Source: Filimonas zeae
GTDB taxonomy: Bacteria > Bacteroidota > Bacteroidia > Chitinophagales > Chitinophagaceae
DNA length: 64,000 nt
NCBI RefSeq assembly: GCF_014641615.1
Contig: NZ_BMIB01000003.1
Span: 1,178,001 to 1,242,000 of the forward strand
Reading direction: 5' to 3'
Positions 40,117 through 49,618 of the stretch are shown here, piece by piece. Within the stretch, counting starts at the first letter, position 1; every line of letters begins with the position of its first letter. The notes under the pieces are model-generated. The model worked only from the letters and a program-made list of their open reading frames with translations, ran no database searches and was not told where the DNA came from. A program made the position numbers and the translations under genes.

Positions 40117-42990
40117 TTACAAAGTTTTATGCATAAGAGGCACCTGTAAGGCAGCCCCGGTATAGGCAATGGTTTTTAGGATGTTTACTTTATCTGCAAT
40201 ACCCTGCGGATGTGCCTTATCTATATATACCACCTGAACAGTACGCTTTGGCAACATTCCCGTAAAACTTCCCGTTCGTTTACCAATGGTAAGGGTATGG
40301 CTGCTTTCCTGGTAGGTGAAAGGAATTTCGCTATAGCTTCCTTTCTCGTAGGAATAATCGCGCCCCTCATCCTCATACAGGGTAAAACTGCCATCGGCAC
40401 CGCCATATACATATACCCGCAACGTATCCACTTTCTTCTCAGCCACATACTGGCGTTCAGGTCCTGTTGGCAGTATAGCACCCGCTTTTACATACAGCGG
40501 CATTTTTTCATAGGGGGCATCGGTTTCTATATGCCTGCCACCATTTTCGTATTGTCCGGTATACCAATTATACCAACCGGTACCAGCAGGCAGATACAAA
40601 CGGCGTTTTCTTGCTTTGTATTCATACACCGGGTTTACCAGTACAGAAGGCCCCAGCATAAACTGATCGCCAATATTATTCACAGCTGTATCTGCGCTAA
40701 AATCCATTACCAGCCCACGCATCAGCGTATAATCCTGCCAGTACGCTTTTCCGGCAAGAGAATAGATGTAGGGCAGTAAACGGTAGCGGAGTTTATTGTA
40801 ATATAGCATGCTGTGATAAGCTGCATGTGTTTCCGGCGCTATGTTATATATTTCTCTGAAAGGCAACTGCCCATGTACGCGGAACAAAGGCACAAACGCA
40901 CCAAACTGATACCAGCGGGTCTGCAATTCGCGCCACTCTTCCTGGTCAGCTTCTTTCGGGCGCTCAAAGCGTTTTTCTACTGAAAAGCCACCAATGTCCA
41001 TTGTCCAGTATGGCAATCCACTCATGCTGAAGTTGATACCTGCGCTTATCTGTGCTTTCATATCCGTCCACCGGCTGGCTATATCTCCACTCCATATTAC
41101 AGCCCCATACCGTTGCGAACCAGCATAGCCGGAACGGGTAAGCAACAGCACCCGTTTATTATCACCGGTGCCACGCTGCCCTTCATAAATACCGCGCGCA
41201 TTTTCCAGCGGGTAGGCGTTCAGCCATAGCGCCGCCGGCCCCAGCGCGGTAGGTGTCATCTGGGCAATGCGTTTTTGCGGACTCACATTGGATAATATAT
41301 CCGGCTCGCTGGCGTCCATCCACCAGGCATCTATGCCTTTGCTATATATTTTCTGCTGTAACAAATTCCAGAAGCCTTTGCGGGCACTGGCGTTAAAAGC
41401 ATCGTAAAAAGTGCTTACATAGCCCTGTGCTATCCAGTCGCGCACACTATCCGCCACATTACGCCCATACAGCCAGCCTTTGCGTTCAAACTGATTGTAG
41501 GCAGGTATGCCGGTATAAAACTTTGGCCATACCGATATCATTATCTGGGTTTTATAATCGCGGTGCAGCTGTGCTATCATGCTATCCGGTTCCGGAAAAC
41601 GTGCGGGGTCAAAATCCTGACTGCCCCACTCCTTTTCCCGCCAGTAACTCCAATCCTGCACAATGTTATCCAGCGGAATACGCCTGCGCCGGAATTCCTT
41701 TACCGCATCCAGCAGCTCTGCCTGTGTACGGTACCGCTCGCGGCTTTGCCAGAAGCCAAACGCCCATTCGGGCATCAGCGTTGCCTTACCGGTAAGGCGG
41801 CGGTAACCGGCAATTACACTATCCATATTTTCACCGGCAATAAAATAGTAGTCAATGGCATGTGCTGCCTCCGACGTAAAAGCAAACTGGTTCTGTTCTT
41901 CATCTGGTACGGGTGGCAGCCAGCGGCAGGTAAAGTACGATTCCCCGCCATCGGGTAACCATTCTATACGTACATCATACTTCTTATCCTTCTCCAATGG
42001 CAGTTCCACCACACCCGCGCCGGGGTTCCAGGCCTGGCGCCAGCGATCGAGCACCAGTTTTCCATCCACCCACATTTTTACATACCCGGCATAGGTAAAA
42101 TCAAACTTGTGCAGCCCCGTAAAACCAGAGGCAAACGCTCCGGTGTATACTACAAGGCCTTTATCGGGGCGAAAGGCTGCCGGAAAAGCCGCTTTTGAAT
42201 CACCCAGGAAGGCAATATTAATATCCGATACGGCACTGGTGTACACCAGCTCCTCCGGACGAGCCGGGTTGTTGGCATACGTCTGTGTAAGCCATCCCTC
42301 CTTACCCGCAGCATTAAACAACCTCAGATCGCCCAAAGGGCGAAAAGGGCGGATATCACCTACGGTAGATAAAGCGTAATGATCCCACAGCACACCATAG
42401 TTGTTGCGGGAAAGCAGAAAGGGCACGGCAACGGAAGTATTGTTCTGAAAAAAACGCACCTGCCGGTGGCGGTAGTTAAACTGATCGTCCTGGTGCTGGC
42501 CCAGCCCGTACCAGGCATCATCCGGCTGAACGGCAAAGCGGTTGGTAACTGCATAACAGGGTAATCCATCCGCCACTTGTGGCTGAAAACGCTTTCCTTC
42601 CGTTACCTCCTGCAACACCCCTCCCCGGCCTGTTGTGTAGGCCAGTCTTCCGGTGCGCAGGCTTATAGCTACATGCAGGGGGGCGGCATGTATATATATA
42701 CTGTCTCCTTTTTCTTCGGTGGTGAAAGTTTTTCGTACCTGCGCAGCCGCCACTACACTCAGGCTGCTGTCTGGCGTAACGGTAGTTCCGGGGTATACTG
42801 TAACCCGCACAATCTGTGGCTGGTATAATTGTACCCGTACCAGCCTGCCCCCGCCAGCTTCATTGGCAACCGGCGTAACCCATACTGTTTGTTGATCGTC
42901 TTTTTTCCAGGTTCCTTTTTCCTGTGCATATAACTGTATCCATCCCAGGCAGGCAGTAAAAGCCCAGGCACGCAGGCAATGTTTCCTCAT
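40117..42990 (-). CDS. GH31 alpha-xylosidase with PA14 insert
   Basis: 957 residues from MRKHCLRAWA; a Met 4 codons earlier is an alternative. Signal peptide to about residue 22. Order: N-terminal beta-sandwich, a PA14-type insertion (about 250-360, KFDFTYAGYVKMWVDGKLVLDRW), the GH31 barrel with nucleophile Asp559 in WWMDASEPD and acid/base Asp636 in WSGDIASRW, then C-terminal beta domains. A PA14 insert in this position is known from xyloglucan-specific alpha-xylosidases, where it extends the active site for longer oligosaccharides. It removes non-reducing-end alpha-xylose. First gene of the operon, downstream of the HTCS gene. Confidence 0.93.
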   Translation of the reverse strand: MRKHCLRAWAFTACLGWIQLYAQEKGTWKKDDQQTVWVTPVANEAGGGRLVRVQLYQPQIVRVTVYPGTTVTPDSSLSVVAAAQVRKTFTTEEKGDSIYIHAAPLHVAISLRTGRLAYTTGRGGVLQEVTEGKRFQPQVADGLPCYAVTNRFAVQPDDAWYGLGQHQDDQFNYRHRQVRFFQNNTSVAVPFLLSRNNYGVLWDHYALSTVGDIRPFRPLGDLRLFNAAGKEGWLTQTYANNPARPEELVYTSAVSDINIAFLGDSKAAFPAAFRPDKGLVVYTGAFASGFTGLHKFDFTYAGYVKMWVDGKLVLDRWRQAWNPGAGVVELPLEKDKKYDVRIEWLPDGGESYFTCRWLPPVPDEEQNQFAFTSEAAHAIDYYFIAGENMDSVIAGYRRLTGKATLMPEWAFGFWQSRERYRTQAELLDAVKEFRRRRIPLDNIVQDWSYWREKEWGSQDFDPARFPEPDSMIAQLHRDYKTQIMISVWPKFYTGIPAYNQFERKGWLYGRNVADSVRDWIAQGYVSTFYDAFNASARKGFWNLLQQKIYSKGIDAWWMDASEPDILSNVSPQKRIAQMTPTALGPAALWLNAYPLENARGIYEGQRGTGDNKRVLLLTRSGYAGSQRYGAVIWSGDIASRWTDMKAQISAGINFSMSGLPYWTMDIGGFSVEKRFERPKEADQEEWRELQTRWYQFGAFVPLFRVHGQLPFREIYNIAPETHAAYHSMLYYNKLRYRLLPYIYSLAGKAYWQDYTLMRGLVMDFSADTAVNNIGDQFMLGPSVLVNPVYEYKARKRRLYLPAGTGWYNWYTGQYENGGRHIETDAPYEKMPLYVKAGAILPTGPERQYVAEKKVDTLRVYVYGGADGSFTLYEDEGRDYSYEKGSYSEIPFTYQESSHTLTIGKRTGSFTGMLPKRTVQVVYIDKAHPQGIADKVNILKTIAYTGAALQVPLMHKTL

Positions 42991-43140
42991 CAGGCAATTC
43001 ATTTGGCAACTGTTTACAATCTGTCGTATCCGGTTGCTAAAATACCTGCCTTTTCAGGCAACCAGCGGCGTGGTTTGTTTATAAATAGGGGGTCAAATGT
43101 TAACCGGTTTGGGGAGGACGTTTTTTCTAATCGACTGGTA

Positions 43141-43246
43141 CCCAATTCAAAAGTCAAAAGGTAAAAGCCAAAATTCAAAAGGCAGCCCACGCTAAAACAC
43201 CCATTATCAACTCCCAACTTCCAACTCCACACTCCCTACTCCCCCC
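43141..43246. repeat. Degenerate short tandem repeats, partly coding
   Basis: Two low-complexity tracts lie side by side. 43141-43182 repeats variants of AATTCAAAAGTCAAAAG. 43208-43246 repeats variants of AACTCCCAACTTCC / CACTCCCTACTCC. The second tract forms the last codons of the HTCS gene. The rest of the gap 42991-43206 holds a small TGCCT/AGGCA hairpin near 43048 and no convincing GH31 promoter. Confidence 0.6.
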
Positions 43247-46200
43247 TTTCTGAATTGCGCCATATACCCTGAAGGGGTAAGCTGGTATACGGATTTAAAG
43301 TAGCGGGAGAAGTATTTGGGGTCGTTAAAACCTACCTCATAGGCTATCTCGGCTATGGTTTTATCCGTCTTTTCCAGGAGCATGGCTGCGCGCTGTACCC
43401 GCACACTCCGTATAAAATCCAGCGGCGCTTTTCCGGTAAGGCTATATAAACGTTTGTACAAACCTACCCGGCTCATGCGTAGCCCCCGGCTTAGTTCCTC
43501 TACCGAAAAAGAGGCATCACCTATATGGTTTTCTATCAACTCCAGCGCCTCCCGCACCAGTTTTTCATCCGGTGTTTCCACGGCTATAGCTGCCGGAACC
43601 GCCGTTACCTGTTTCTGCCACTTTTTCTGCATCCGTACCTGCTGCTCCAGCAGGTTGCGGATACGCGAATGCAGTACTTCGCAGCTGAAGGGTTTTACCA
43701 GGTAACCATCGGCACCCGTGTCCCACCCTTTTAGCTGAAACTCCTCATTGGTAAGGGCGGTCATTAATAACACCGGTATACCCGCTGTTCGTTCATCGGC
43801 CTTCAGCTTGCGGCACAGGGTTATACCATCCATTACCGGCATACTGATATCGCTGATAATAATATCCGGATGTACCTGCAATGCTTTTTGCCAGCCTGTT
43901 TTTCCGTTATCCGCCACTATCACCTCGTAATGGCTCATCAGGTTATCCTTTAAATAAAACCGGAAGTCTTCATTGTCTTCTACCAGCAGCACGGTTACCC
44001 GCGCACGAGCAGGCTTTTGAGTGGGCGTTGCCGGTTCGGCCTCTTCTTTTTCCTCTGCTATTACAACAGGTAGTTCCGCCTCCCGCACCTTTACCGGAAA
44101 CTGCAGGGTAAAACAACTGCCCTGCCCTGGCTGGCTTTGTAACTGAATATCCCCGCCATGCAAATGCATAAACTCTTTGGAAATAGACAGCCCTATGCCA
44201 GCCCCCTGATTTACCATACCTGCAGGTAGACCTGCCTGGTAAAAAGGAGCAAATATGTGCTGCTGCGCCGCTGTGCTAATGCCTATACCATTGTCCTTTA
44301 CGGCTATTTGTAAACAGTTACCCCCATCACCGGCAACCACACTTACTACCACTTCAATAGTACCGCCCGCAGCGGTAAACTTAAACGCATTGGAAAGCAG
44401 GTTAAACAGTATCCGCTCCACCTTATCCCGGTCAAACGCCATTACCAGTTGGGGCTGGGTGGTATGAAAACAGAGACGGATATGTTTCTGTACCGATAAA
44501 TCCAGAAATGAATTCACCGTACTTTCCAGAAAGGGAATGATATTCTCTTCCACCAGATGCAGATGCAACTCACTCAACTCCATCTTCCGGAAATCGAGCA
44601 ACTGGTTTACCAGATGCAGCAAACGCCTGGCATTACGCTGCATCATTTCTACCTGTGCCTGCTGCATTTTTTTATCGGTCTGCTGCAGCAGATGTTCCAG
44701 TGGAGATAATATGAGTGATATAGGGGTACGTAATTCGTGGCTGATATTGGTAAAGAACTTAATCTTCATTTCATTCAGCTGCCTTACCCGGTCTGCATCC
44801 CGCCGGGCGGCAGCCAGCGACATACGTGCACGGGTACGGCGGATAATATAGCTGCGTGCCATAACCAGCACCGCTATGCCCACCATCACGTACAGCAGAT
44901 ACGCCCAACCCGTTCGCCAGAAGGGCGGCAATATGGTTAATTGCACACGAGCAGGCACTTTACTCCATGCCCCATCATTACCGGCAGCCATTACCTCAAA
45001 TACATAAGTGCCGGGTTCCAGGCTGGCAAAGCTTACACTGCGCCCTTTATCCAGCGGCTCCATCCACTCCTGCTGCAACCCCGCCAGCCGGTACCGGTAG
45101 CGGTAATGGGCAGGGTTGCCATAGGCCAGTGCAGAAAAACTGAGTGTGACGGTGTTTTGCCGGTAAGGCAACGCTACGGCTGACTGCCAGGCAGGGTTGG
45201 CTTCCAGGTTTCCCTTACGGTCAGTGGCGGTAATACCGGTAACTGCTACCGGCACCGTTTCATACCCCGTACGCACCGCCACAGGGTCAATTACATTAAA
45301 ACCGCCCGGCCCACCAAAAAACAGTTCTCCCGAGCGGGCACGCATAGCAGCATATTTATTAAAGGCCGTACTCTGTAAGCCATCTCCCGCATCATACACT
45401 GTTACCTGCGGCGTCCACCCTTTGTCATCCGGTACACAGGTTACCCGCGCCAGCCCGCGTACAGTACTCATCCACATACGCCCTTCACTGTCACCCAGTA
45501 TTTTTACCACGGCATTATCGGGCAAACCATCGCGTGTGGTAATATTGGTAAAACGCTGCGCGTCCTGGCTTATCATACTTACCCCTCCCCTTGTAGCTAT
45601 CCACATATTGCCTTTTGCATCCCGGTATATATCATGAATATCATTAAATACCAATGCGCTATTGGCTACCGTAAGGGTACGCCACTGTTGTGTACCCGGG
45701 TTGAATATAGCAATGCCTTTGGTGGTGCCCACCCATATTTCACCCGTACTGCTTTCTGCCACACACGATACATATTGCTCCCCCACCTGCTGCTGCAGGT
45801 AATTGCCATAATGCACAAAATGCCCGCTGGCTTCGCTATAACAATCCAGCCCTGCCATAGTGCCTATCCATAGTCTGCGCCTGCTATCTTCAAATACGGT
45901 AAACACCCGGTTATCGCAGAGGGTGGTGCTATCGCCCGCAGCATGTGTAAAATGCTGTATGCCCTGTGGCGTAATCCTGTTCAGCCCGCCCATATAAGTG
46001 CCGGCCCATAGTCGCCCTGCAGCATCGCGACATAAACCTACCACCACATCTGCACTAAGCCCCTGCGCGCGCCGGAAGGTTTGAAAACTTTCCTCCGCAC
46101 GGTTAAAATAGAGTAACCCGCTGCCGTTGGTAGCTATCCATATATTTCCTTTAGGGTCTTCTACAAAATTGTTTACATCATTAAAAGGCAGTCCGGTACG

Positions 46201-47268
46201 GGTAAGCGGGTTATACCGGTACAGGCTGAAAGGCAACGCGCCTTTTTTATAATAACAGAACCCGTTTTTATAAGTGCCCACCCATACAATACCATTATCA
46301 TCTTTGTACAAACAGGTAATAGAGTTTTGCGCCAGACTATGTATATCGCCTTCCTGGCTGGTGAGCACCTGTACCACACCAGTACGGCGGTTTACGATGT
46401 TAACGCCGCCATGGTCGGTACTTATCCATATATATCCTTCGTTTTCCGTTACCCCGGTTACCAGATCGCTGCTGATGGGGCTGTTACTACTCCGCGTGTT
46501 GTATAAACGGCTCTTCTGTGTGGCGGGTATGTATTCCAGCAATCCCGTATTATCGCCCATGCAATACAGCCAGCAATGCATGGCATTATCGGTATACAAC
46601 GAATAGCCAATGGCATTCTGCGGGCGTGCAGGCAAGGCCGGCGAGGTATGCAGCAGCTTTGCAGCCCCCACATCCACACGTTGTATACGGCCGTTATGGT
46701 ATACCAGCCATAGCTGGTTTTCTTTATCCACCGCCGCTCCATCTATCACCGTACCCTTTACTGCGGCTTCCTGTGGAGTATAGGCGGTTACCTTTCCTGC
46801 TTTGCGTATATATACCTGCTGCGGATAAATAAAACACCAGGCATCGCCTGCACGCACTACTGCTTTTACACCTGCCGGCAGCTGCCAGGCACGCAGCAGG
46901 CTATCTGTTCCGGCATAAAAGCAGCGGGTGCGGCTGTTCATTACCTGCAGGCCTGCTACCGTATACACCCATAGCGTGTGTTCCGGGCCGCCGTAGAGGC
47001 CGGTAATCATATCATCCTGTAACGATAATGTATCATTCTGCCGGTGGCGGTATATGGTAAACGCATAACCATCGTACCGGTTCAGCCCCTCCTGGGTGCC
47101 TACCCATACAAAACCGTCCTCATCTTTGTAAATAACATTTACCTGATTATGAGAAAGCCCGTTTTCAATACCGGCATGCATAAAACGGATAGCCGCAGCA
47201 GCCGGTTGGCTATACACGGTGTTAAGGTAGCTGCAACAGCAGATAATGGCAATAATAGCAGATCGCAT
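43207..47268 (-). CDS. Hybrid two-component system regulator (HTCS) of the xyloglucan locus
   Basis: 1353 residues from MRSAIIAIIC. Signal peptide, then periplasmic Reg_prop beta-propeller repeats (about 25-710, many GxVWVGT-type blades), a Y_Y_Y domain (about 715-780), one membrane helix (788-808), HisKA with His844 (NISHELRTP), HATPase (about 955-1058, DNGIGIS and GAGIGLSIS), a receiver with phospho-acceptor Asp1140 (IIISDISMP) and an AraC-type DNA-binding domain (about 1255-1340). HTCS proteins sense an oligosaccharide in the periplasm and activate the adjacent utilization locus. The last 13 residues come from a tandem repeat tract. Divergent from the histidine kinase gene. Confidence 0.95.
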   Translation of the reverse strand: MRSAIIAIICCCSYLNTVYSQPAAAAIRFMHAGIENGLSHNQVNVIYKDEDGFVWVGTQEGLNRYDGYAFTIYRHRQNDTLSLQDDMITGLYGGPEHTLWVYTVAGLQVMNSRTRCFYAGTDSLLRAWQLPAGVKAVVRAGDAWCFIYPQQVYIRKAGKVTAYTPQEAAVKGTVIDGAAVDKENQLWLVYHNGRIQRVDVGAAKLLHTSPALPARPQNAIGYSLYTDNAMHCWLYCMGDNTGLLEYIPATQKSRLYNTRSSNSPISSDLVTGVTENEGYIWISTDHGGVNIVNRRTGVVQVLTSQEGDIHSLAQNSITCLYKDDNGIVWVGTYKNGFCYYKKGALPFSLYRYNPLTRTGLPFNDVNNFVEDPKGNIWIATNGSGLLYFNRAEESFQTFRRAQGLSADVVVGLCRDAAGRLWAGTYMGGLNRITPQGIQHFTHAAGDSTTLCDNRVFTVFEDSRRRLWIGTMAGLDCYSEASGHFVHYGNYLQQQVGEQYVSCVAESSTGEIWVGTTKGIAIFNPGTQQWRTLTVANSALVFNDIHDIYRDAKGNMWIATRGGVSMISQDAQRFTNITTRDGLPDNAVVKILGDSEGRMWMSTVRGLARVTCVPDDKGWTPQVTVYDAGDGLQSTAFNKYAAMRARSGELFFGGPGGFNVIDPVAVRTGYETVPVAVTGITATDRKGNLEANPAWQSAVALPYRQNTVTLSFSALAYGNPAHYRYRYRLAGLQQEWMEPLDKGRSVSFASLEPGTYVFEVMAAGNDGAWSKVPARVQLTILPPFWRTGWAYLLYVMVGIAVLVMARSYIIRRTRARMSLAAARRDADRVRQLNEMKIKFFTNISHELRTPISLILSPLEHLLQQTDKKMQQAQVEMMQRNARRLLHLVNQLLDFRKMELSELHLHLVEENIIPFLESTVNSFLDLSVQKHIRLCFHTTQPQLVMAFDRDKVERILFNLLSNAFKFTAAGGTIEVVVSVVAGDGGNCLQIAVKDNGIGISTAAQQHIFAPFYQAGLPAGMVNQGAGIGLSISKEFMHLHGGDIQLQSQPGQGSCFTLQFPVKVREAELPVVIAEEKEEAEPATPTQKPARARVTVLLVEDNEDFRFYLKDNLMSHYEVIVADNGKTGWQKALQVHPDIIISDISMPVMDGITLCRKLKADERTAGIPVLLMTALTNEEFQLKGWDTGADGYLVKPFSCEVLHSRIRNLLEQQVRMQKKWQKQVTAVPAAIAVETPDEKLVREALELIENHIGDASFSVEELSRGLRMSRVGLYKRLYSLTGKAPLDFIRSVRVQRAAMLLEKTDKTIAEIAYEVGFNDPKYFSRYFKSVYQLTPSGYMAQFRKGGVGSVELEVGS

Positions 47269-47340
47269 ATTGAGAATTCTCCCGTTAGTAATGGCATAAT
47301 ACAAACCTTATGAAATTACTTACTGGCGGTTAAACCACAA

Positions 47341-47395
47341 AGTCCGGCTCTAACGGACTGATTTTTACCGGATAATGAGATACATATCCGGTAAA
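47341..47395. promoter_or_regulatory. Two dyads in the divergent HTCS / histidine kinase control region
   Basis: AGTCCG (47341-47346) pairs with CGGACT (47354-47359). Immediately after, TTTACCGGAT (47364-47373) and ATCCGGTAAA (47386-47395) form a perfect 10-base inverted repeat with a 12-base spacer, 22 bases between half-site starts. Weak -7-like elements for the kinase gene follow (TATATTTA at 47401, TATCCTTG at 47413). The second dyad has operator-like geometry. Confidence 0.5.
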
Positions 47396-47436
47396 GGTGT
47401 TATATTTACAGGTATCCTTGTTTTTGATTCCGTACT

Positions 47437-49482
47437 ATGCGAACTCTTTACCTGCTCCTGGCAACTGGTTTTCTACCGGTTTTCCAGGCTTGTCATTCAC
47501 ACAATACTGCCACCACCGGGCATCCGGCATGGGCAGATAGTGTTTGTGAGCAAACCACTCGCCGGTTACGAGAAGGACAAATGCAACAGGCTATTCACTG
47601 GCTGGATTCTTCTTACGCTACGCTCTCCAACCCCGGCACCACCGATCTGTGGAAAAAGTACAATCTGAAAGGCAGTTATTATACCGATTACCAGCGGGAC
47701 ATTACCGCCCGCTGGGCATGTGTGGATAGTATGGAAATGGTGCTGAAGGGAGCAGAAAAGCAATACCCCTTTGAGTATACACAAACGCAGGTAAAGAAAG
47801 GCAGTCTGTTACTACTGGAAAAGAAATATGTACAGGCATTTAAGGTGTATTTTGATGGTAGAAAATTTGCCGAGCAGGAACTGGACAACTGTAGCCTGAG
47901 TGAGTTTGATGGTTGCCTGGCCAAGATATGCTACCAGCAGGAGGAATTTCTGAAAGCCATACCCTTTGCCAAAAGAGCGTATGAAGAAATTATGCATTGC
48001 CCCATCAGTGATAATTTTTACCAGAGCTTTATTATTCCGCAGGGGTTAATGAATACCATTGCACTCTGTTACGAAAGGGCCAAACAGCCAGACAGTGCCA
48101 TTGTGTACTACCAGCACGCACTGCAAAGCATTGCCAGCCGGGAAAAGTACTTTACCGGCCGGGAGAATGACATAGCCGTAGCCCGTGGTGTGGTAGAGGG
48201 AAATATAGGAGGCAATTATATAAGCCTGCACAACTTTGCCGAAGCGGAGAAACACCTGCGGGAGAGTATCCGTATTAACGACCGCCCCGGCCGTGCTATT
48301 GAAGATGCACAAACCGCCAGGAATAAATTAACGGATCTGTTTTTAAAACAGGAAAAGTTTGCCCAGGCCGATTCGCTGCTTACCCAGCTGGAAAAAGACA
48401 TACTTACCCAACGCGGTAAAAGCCTGGAAGCCGACCAGGTAATTGGCAAATGGATAAACCTGAAATGGAAATATTACGAAAAGAAAGGCGATATACCTAA
48501 AGCCTACGAATACATGAAACGCTACCGCGCGTTTGATGATTCTATGGCGCTGGTACGGAGCGCCCTGAAGCATACCGACTTAACAGAGTCTATGAAAGAT
48601 CAGGAGCATGCTTTTCAGCTAACCCTGTTGCAGAAAAACGGACAGATAAAAACCGCCTGGCTGACAGCTGCTGTGGTATTTCTGCTAATGGCCATTGGCC
48701 TTACGGTGGTTATCTTTTATTACCTGAAACGTTCCCGCTATCAGATTAAAAAGCTTACCAGTTTCAACGGCCATATGCGCAGCGCACTTAATGCCCTGAA
48801 ACAAAGCCAGGAAGAAAACAAAAAACTGCTGAAAATGGTAGCGCACGACCTGCGTAACCCCATTAATAACATGACCGCCATTGCCGATGTAATGCTGGAA
48901 GAACCCAACCGCAGCGAAAGTGATCGCCAGCTGCTGGAAATGCTGAAAACTTCCGGCAACAATTCATTACAATTGGTAACCGATCTGCTGCATACCAATG
49001 CCCGGCAGAACCTGGAAAAGTCTCCGGTAGATATGGAGCAGCTACTACACTACTGTGTAGAAATGCTGATGCACAAAGCCCAGGCTAAAACCCAGAAACT
49101 ACAGCTGCAAACTATACCTGCCACCCTGCTGTTGAATCAGGAGAGCATCTGGCGTGTATTCACCAACCTTATTACCAACGCCATCAAATTCAGCTCCCGC
49201 AACGCCACTATTACCGTACGTATGGAAAAGCGCCCCGGCGAAGTATTAATACAGGTAATTGATACCGGATTAGGCATCTCCAGCGAGATGCAGGGCAAAG
49301 TTTTTGATATGTTTACCCGCGCACAACGCAGAGGCACCAATGGGGAAGAATCCTTTGGTATGGGTCTCAGCATTTCTAAACAAATTGTGGAAGCGCACGG
49401 CGGACGCATCAGCTTTGAAAGCGAACCCGGCAAAGGCAGCATCTTTTGCGTAACCCTGCCAGACAATGCTGTGGCAGAATAA
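47437..49482 (+). CDS. TPR-containing sensor histidine kinase (lipoprotein-like N-terminus)
   Basis: 681 residues. The N-terminal signal carries a lipobox-like FQAC (Cys19). TPR-like helical repeats occupy about 25-400, followed by one membrane helix (407-428), a coiled coil, HisKA with His470 (MVAHDLRNP) and HATPase (about 570-675, NLITNAIKFSS, DTGLGIS, GMGLSISKQIVEAHGG). No receiver or output domain is attached, so a separate response regulator is needed and none is adjacent. If the Cys is lipidated as well as followed by a membrane helix the topology is unusual, and the signal may simply be an ordinary one. Divergent from the HTCS. Confidence 0.9.
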   Translation: MRTLYLLLATGFLPVFQACHSHNTATTGHPAWADSVCEQTTRRLREGQMQQAIHWLDSSYATLSNPGTTDLWKKYNLKGSYYTDYQRDITARWACVDSMEMVLKGAEKQYPFEYTQTQVKKGSLLLLEKKYVQAFKVYFDGRKFAEQELDNCSLSEFDGCLAKICYQQEEFLKAIPFAKRAYEEIMHCPISDNFYQSFIIPQGLMNTIALCYERAKQPDSAIVYYQHALQSIASREKYFTGRENDIAVARGVVEGNIGGNYISLHNFAEAEKHLRESIRINDRPGRAIEDAQTARNKLTDLFLKQEKFAQADSLLTQLEKDILTQRGKSLEADQVIGKWINLKWKYYEKKGDIPKAYEYMKRYRAFDDSMALVRSALKHTDLTESMKDQEHAFQLTLLQKNGQIKTAWLTAAVVFLLMAIGLTVVIFYYLKRSRYQIKKLTSFNGHMRSALNALKQSQEENKKLLKMVAHDLRNPINNMTAIADVMLEEPNRSESDRQLLEMLKTSGNNSLQLVTDLLHTNARQNLEKSPVDMEQLLHYCVEMLMHKAQAKTQKLQLQTIPATLLLNQESIWRVFTNLITNAIKFSSRNATITVRMEKRPGEVLIQVIDTGLGISSEMQGKVFDMFTRAQRRGTNGEESFGMGLSISKQIVEAHGGRISFESEPGKGSIFCVTLPDNAVAE

Positions 49483-49562
49483 TCTCCGCCTGCCCGGCTA
49501 CCCTGTATTCCTGGCTTCTGCTTTAGGTTAGGCGTGCCCGCTTTGGGGTACACTCCTGATAA

Positions 49563-49599
49563 AACAGCCCCTGAAAATTTGCGGCTTTCAGGGGCTGTT
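49563..49599. terminator. Bidirectional terminator hairpin
   Basis: AACAGCCCCTGAAA (49563-49576) pairs perfectly over 14 bases with TTTCAGGGGCTGTT (49586-49599), loop of 9. It lies between the convergent histidine kinase (+) and serine hydrolase (-) genes. Confidence 0.85.
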
Positions 49600-49618
49600 G
49601 CCATACCAGTTAACCCGG

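Noticed and set aside
43014..43232. 72-codon open frame rich in Leu and Phe on the minus strand
   Set aside because: Encoded by the degenerate tandem repeat tract. Frames through such tracts are open by chance.
43141..43246. Possible CRISPR array or IS end
   Set aside because: Repeat units are short, degenerate and without uniform spacers. No cas gene or transposase is near.
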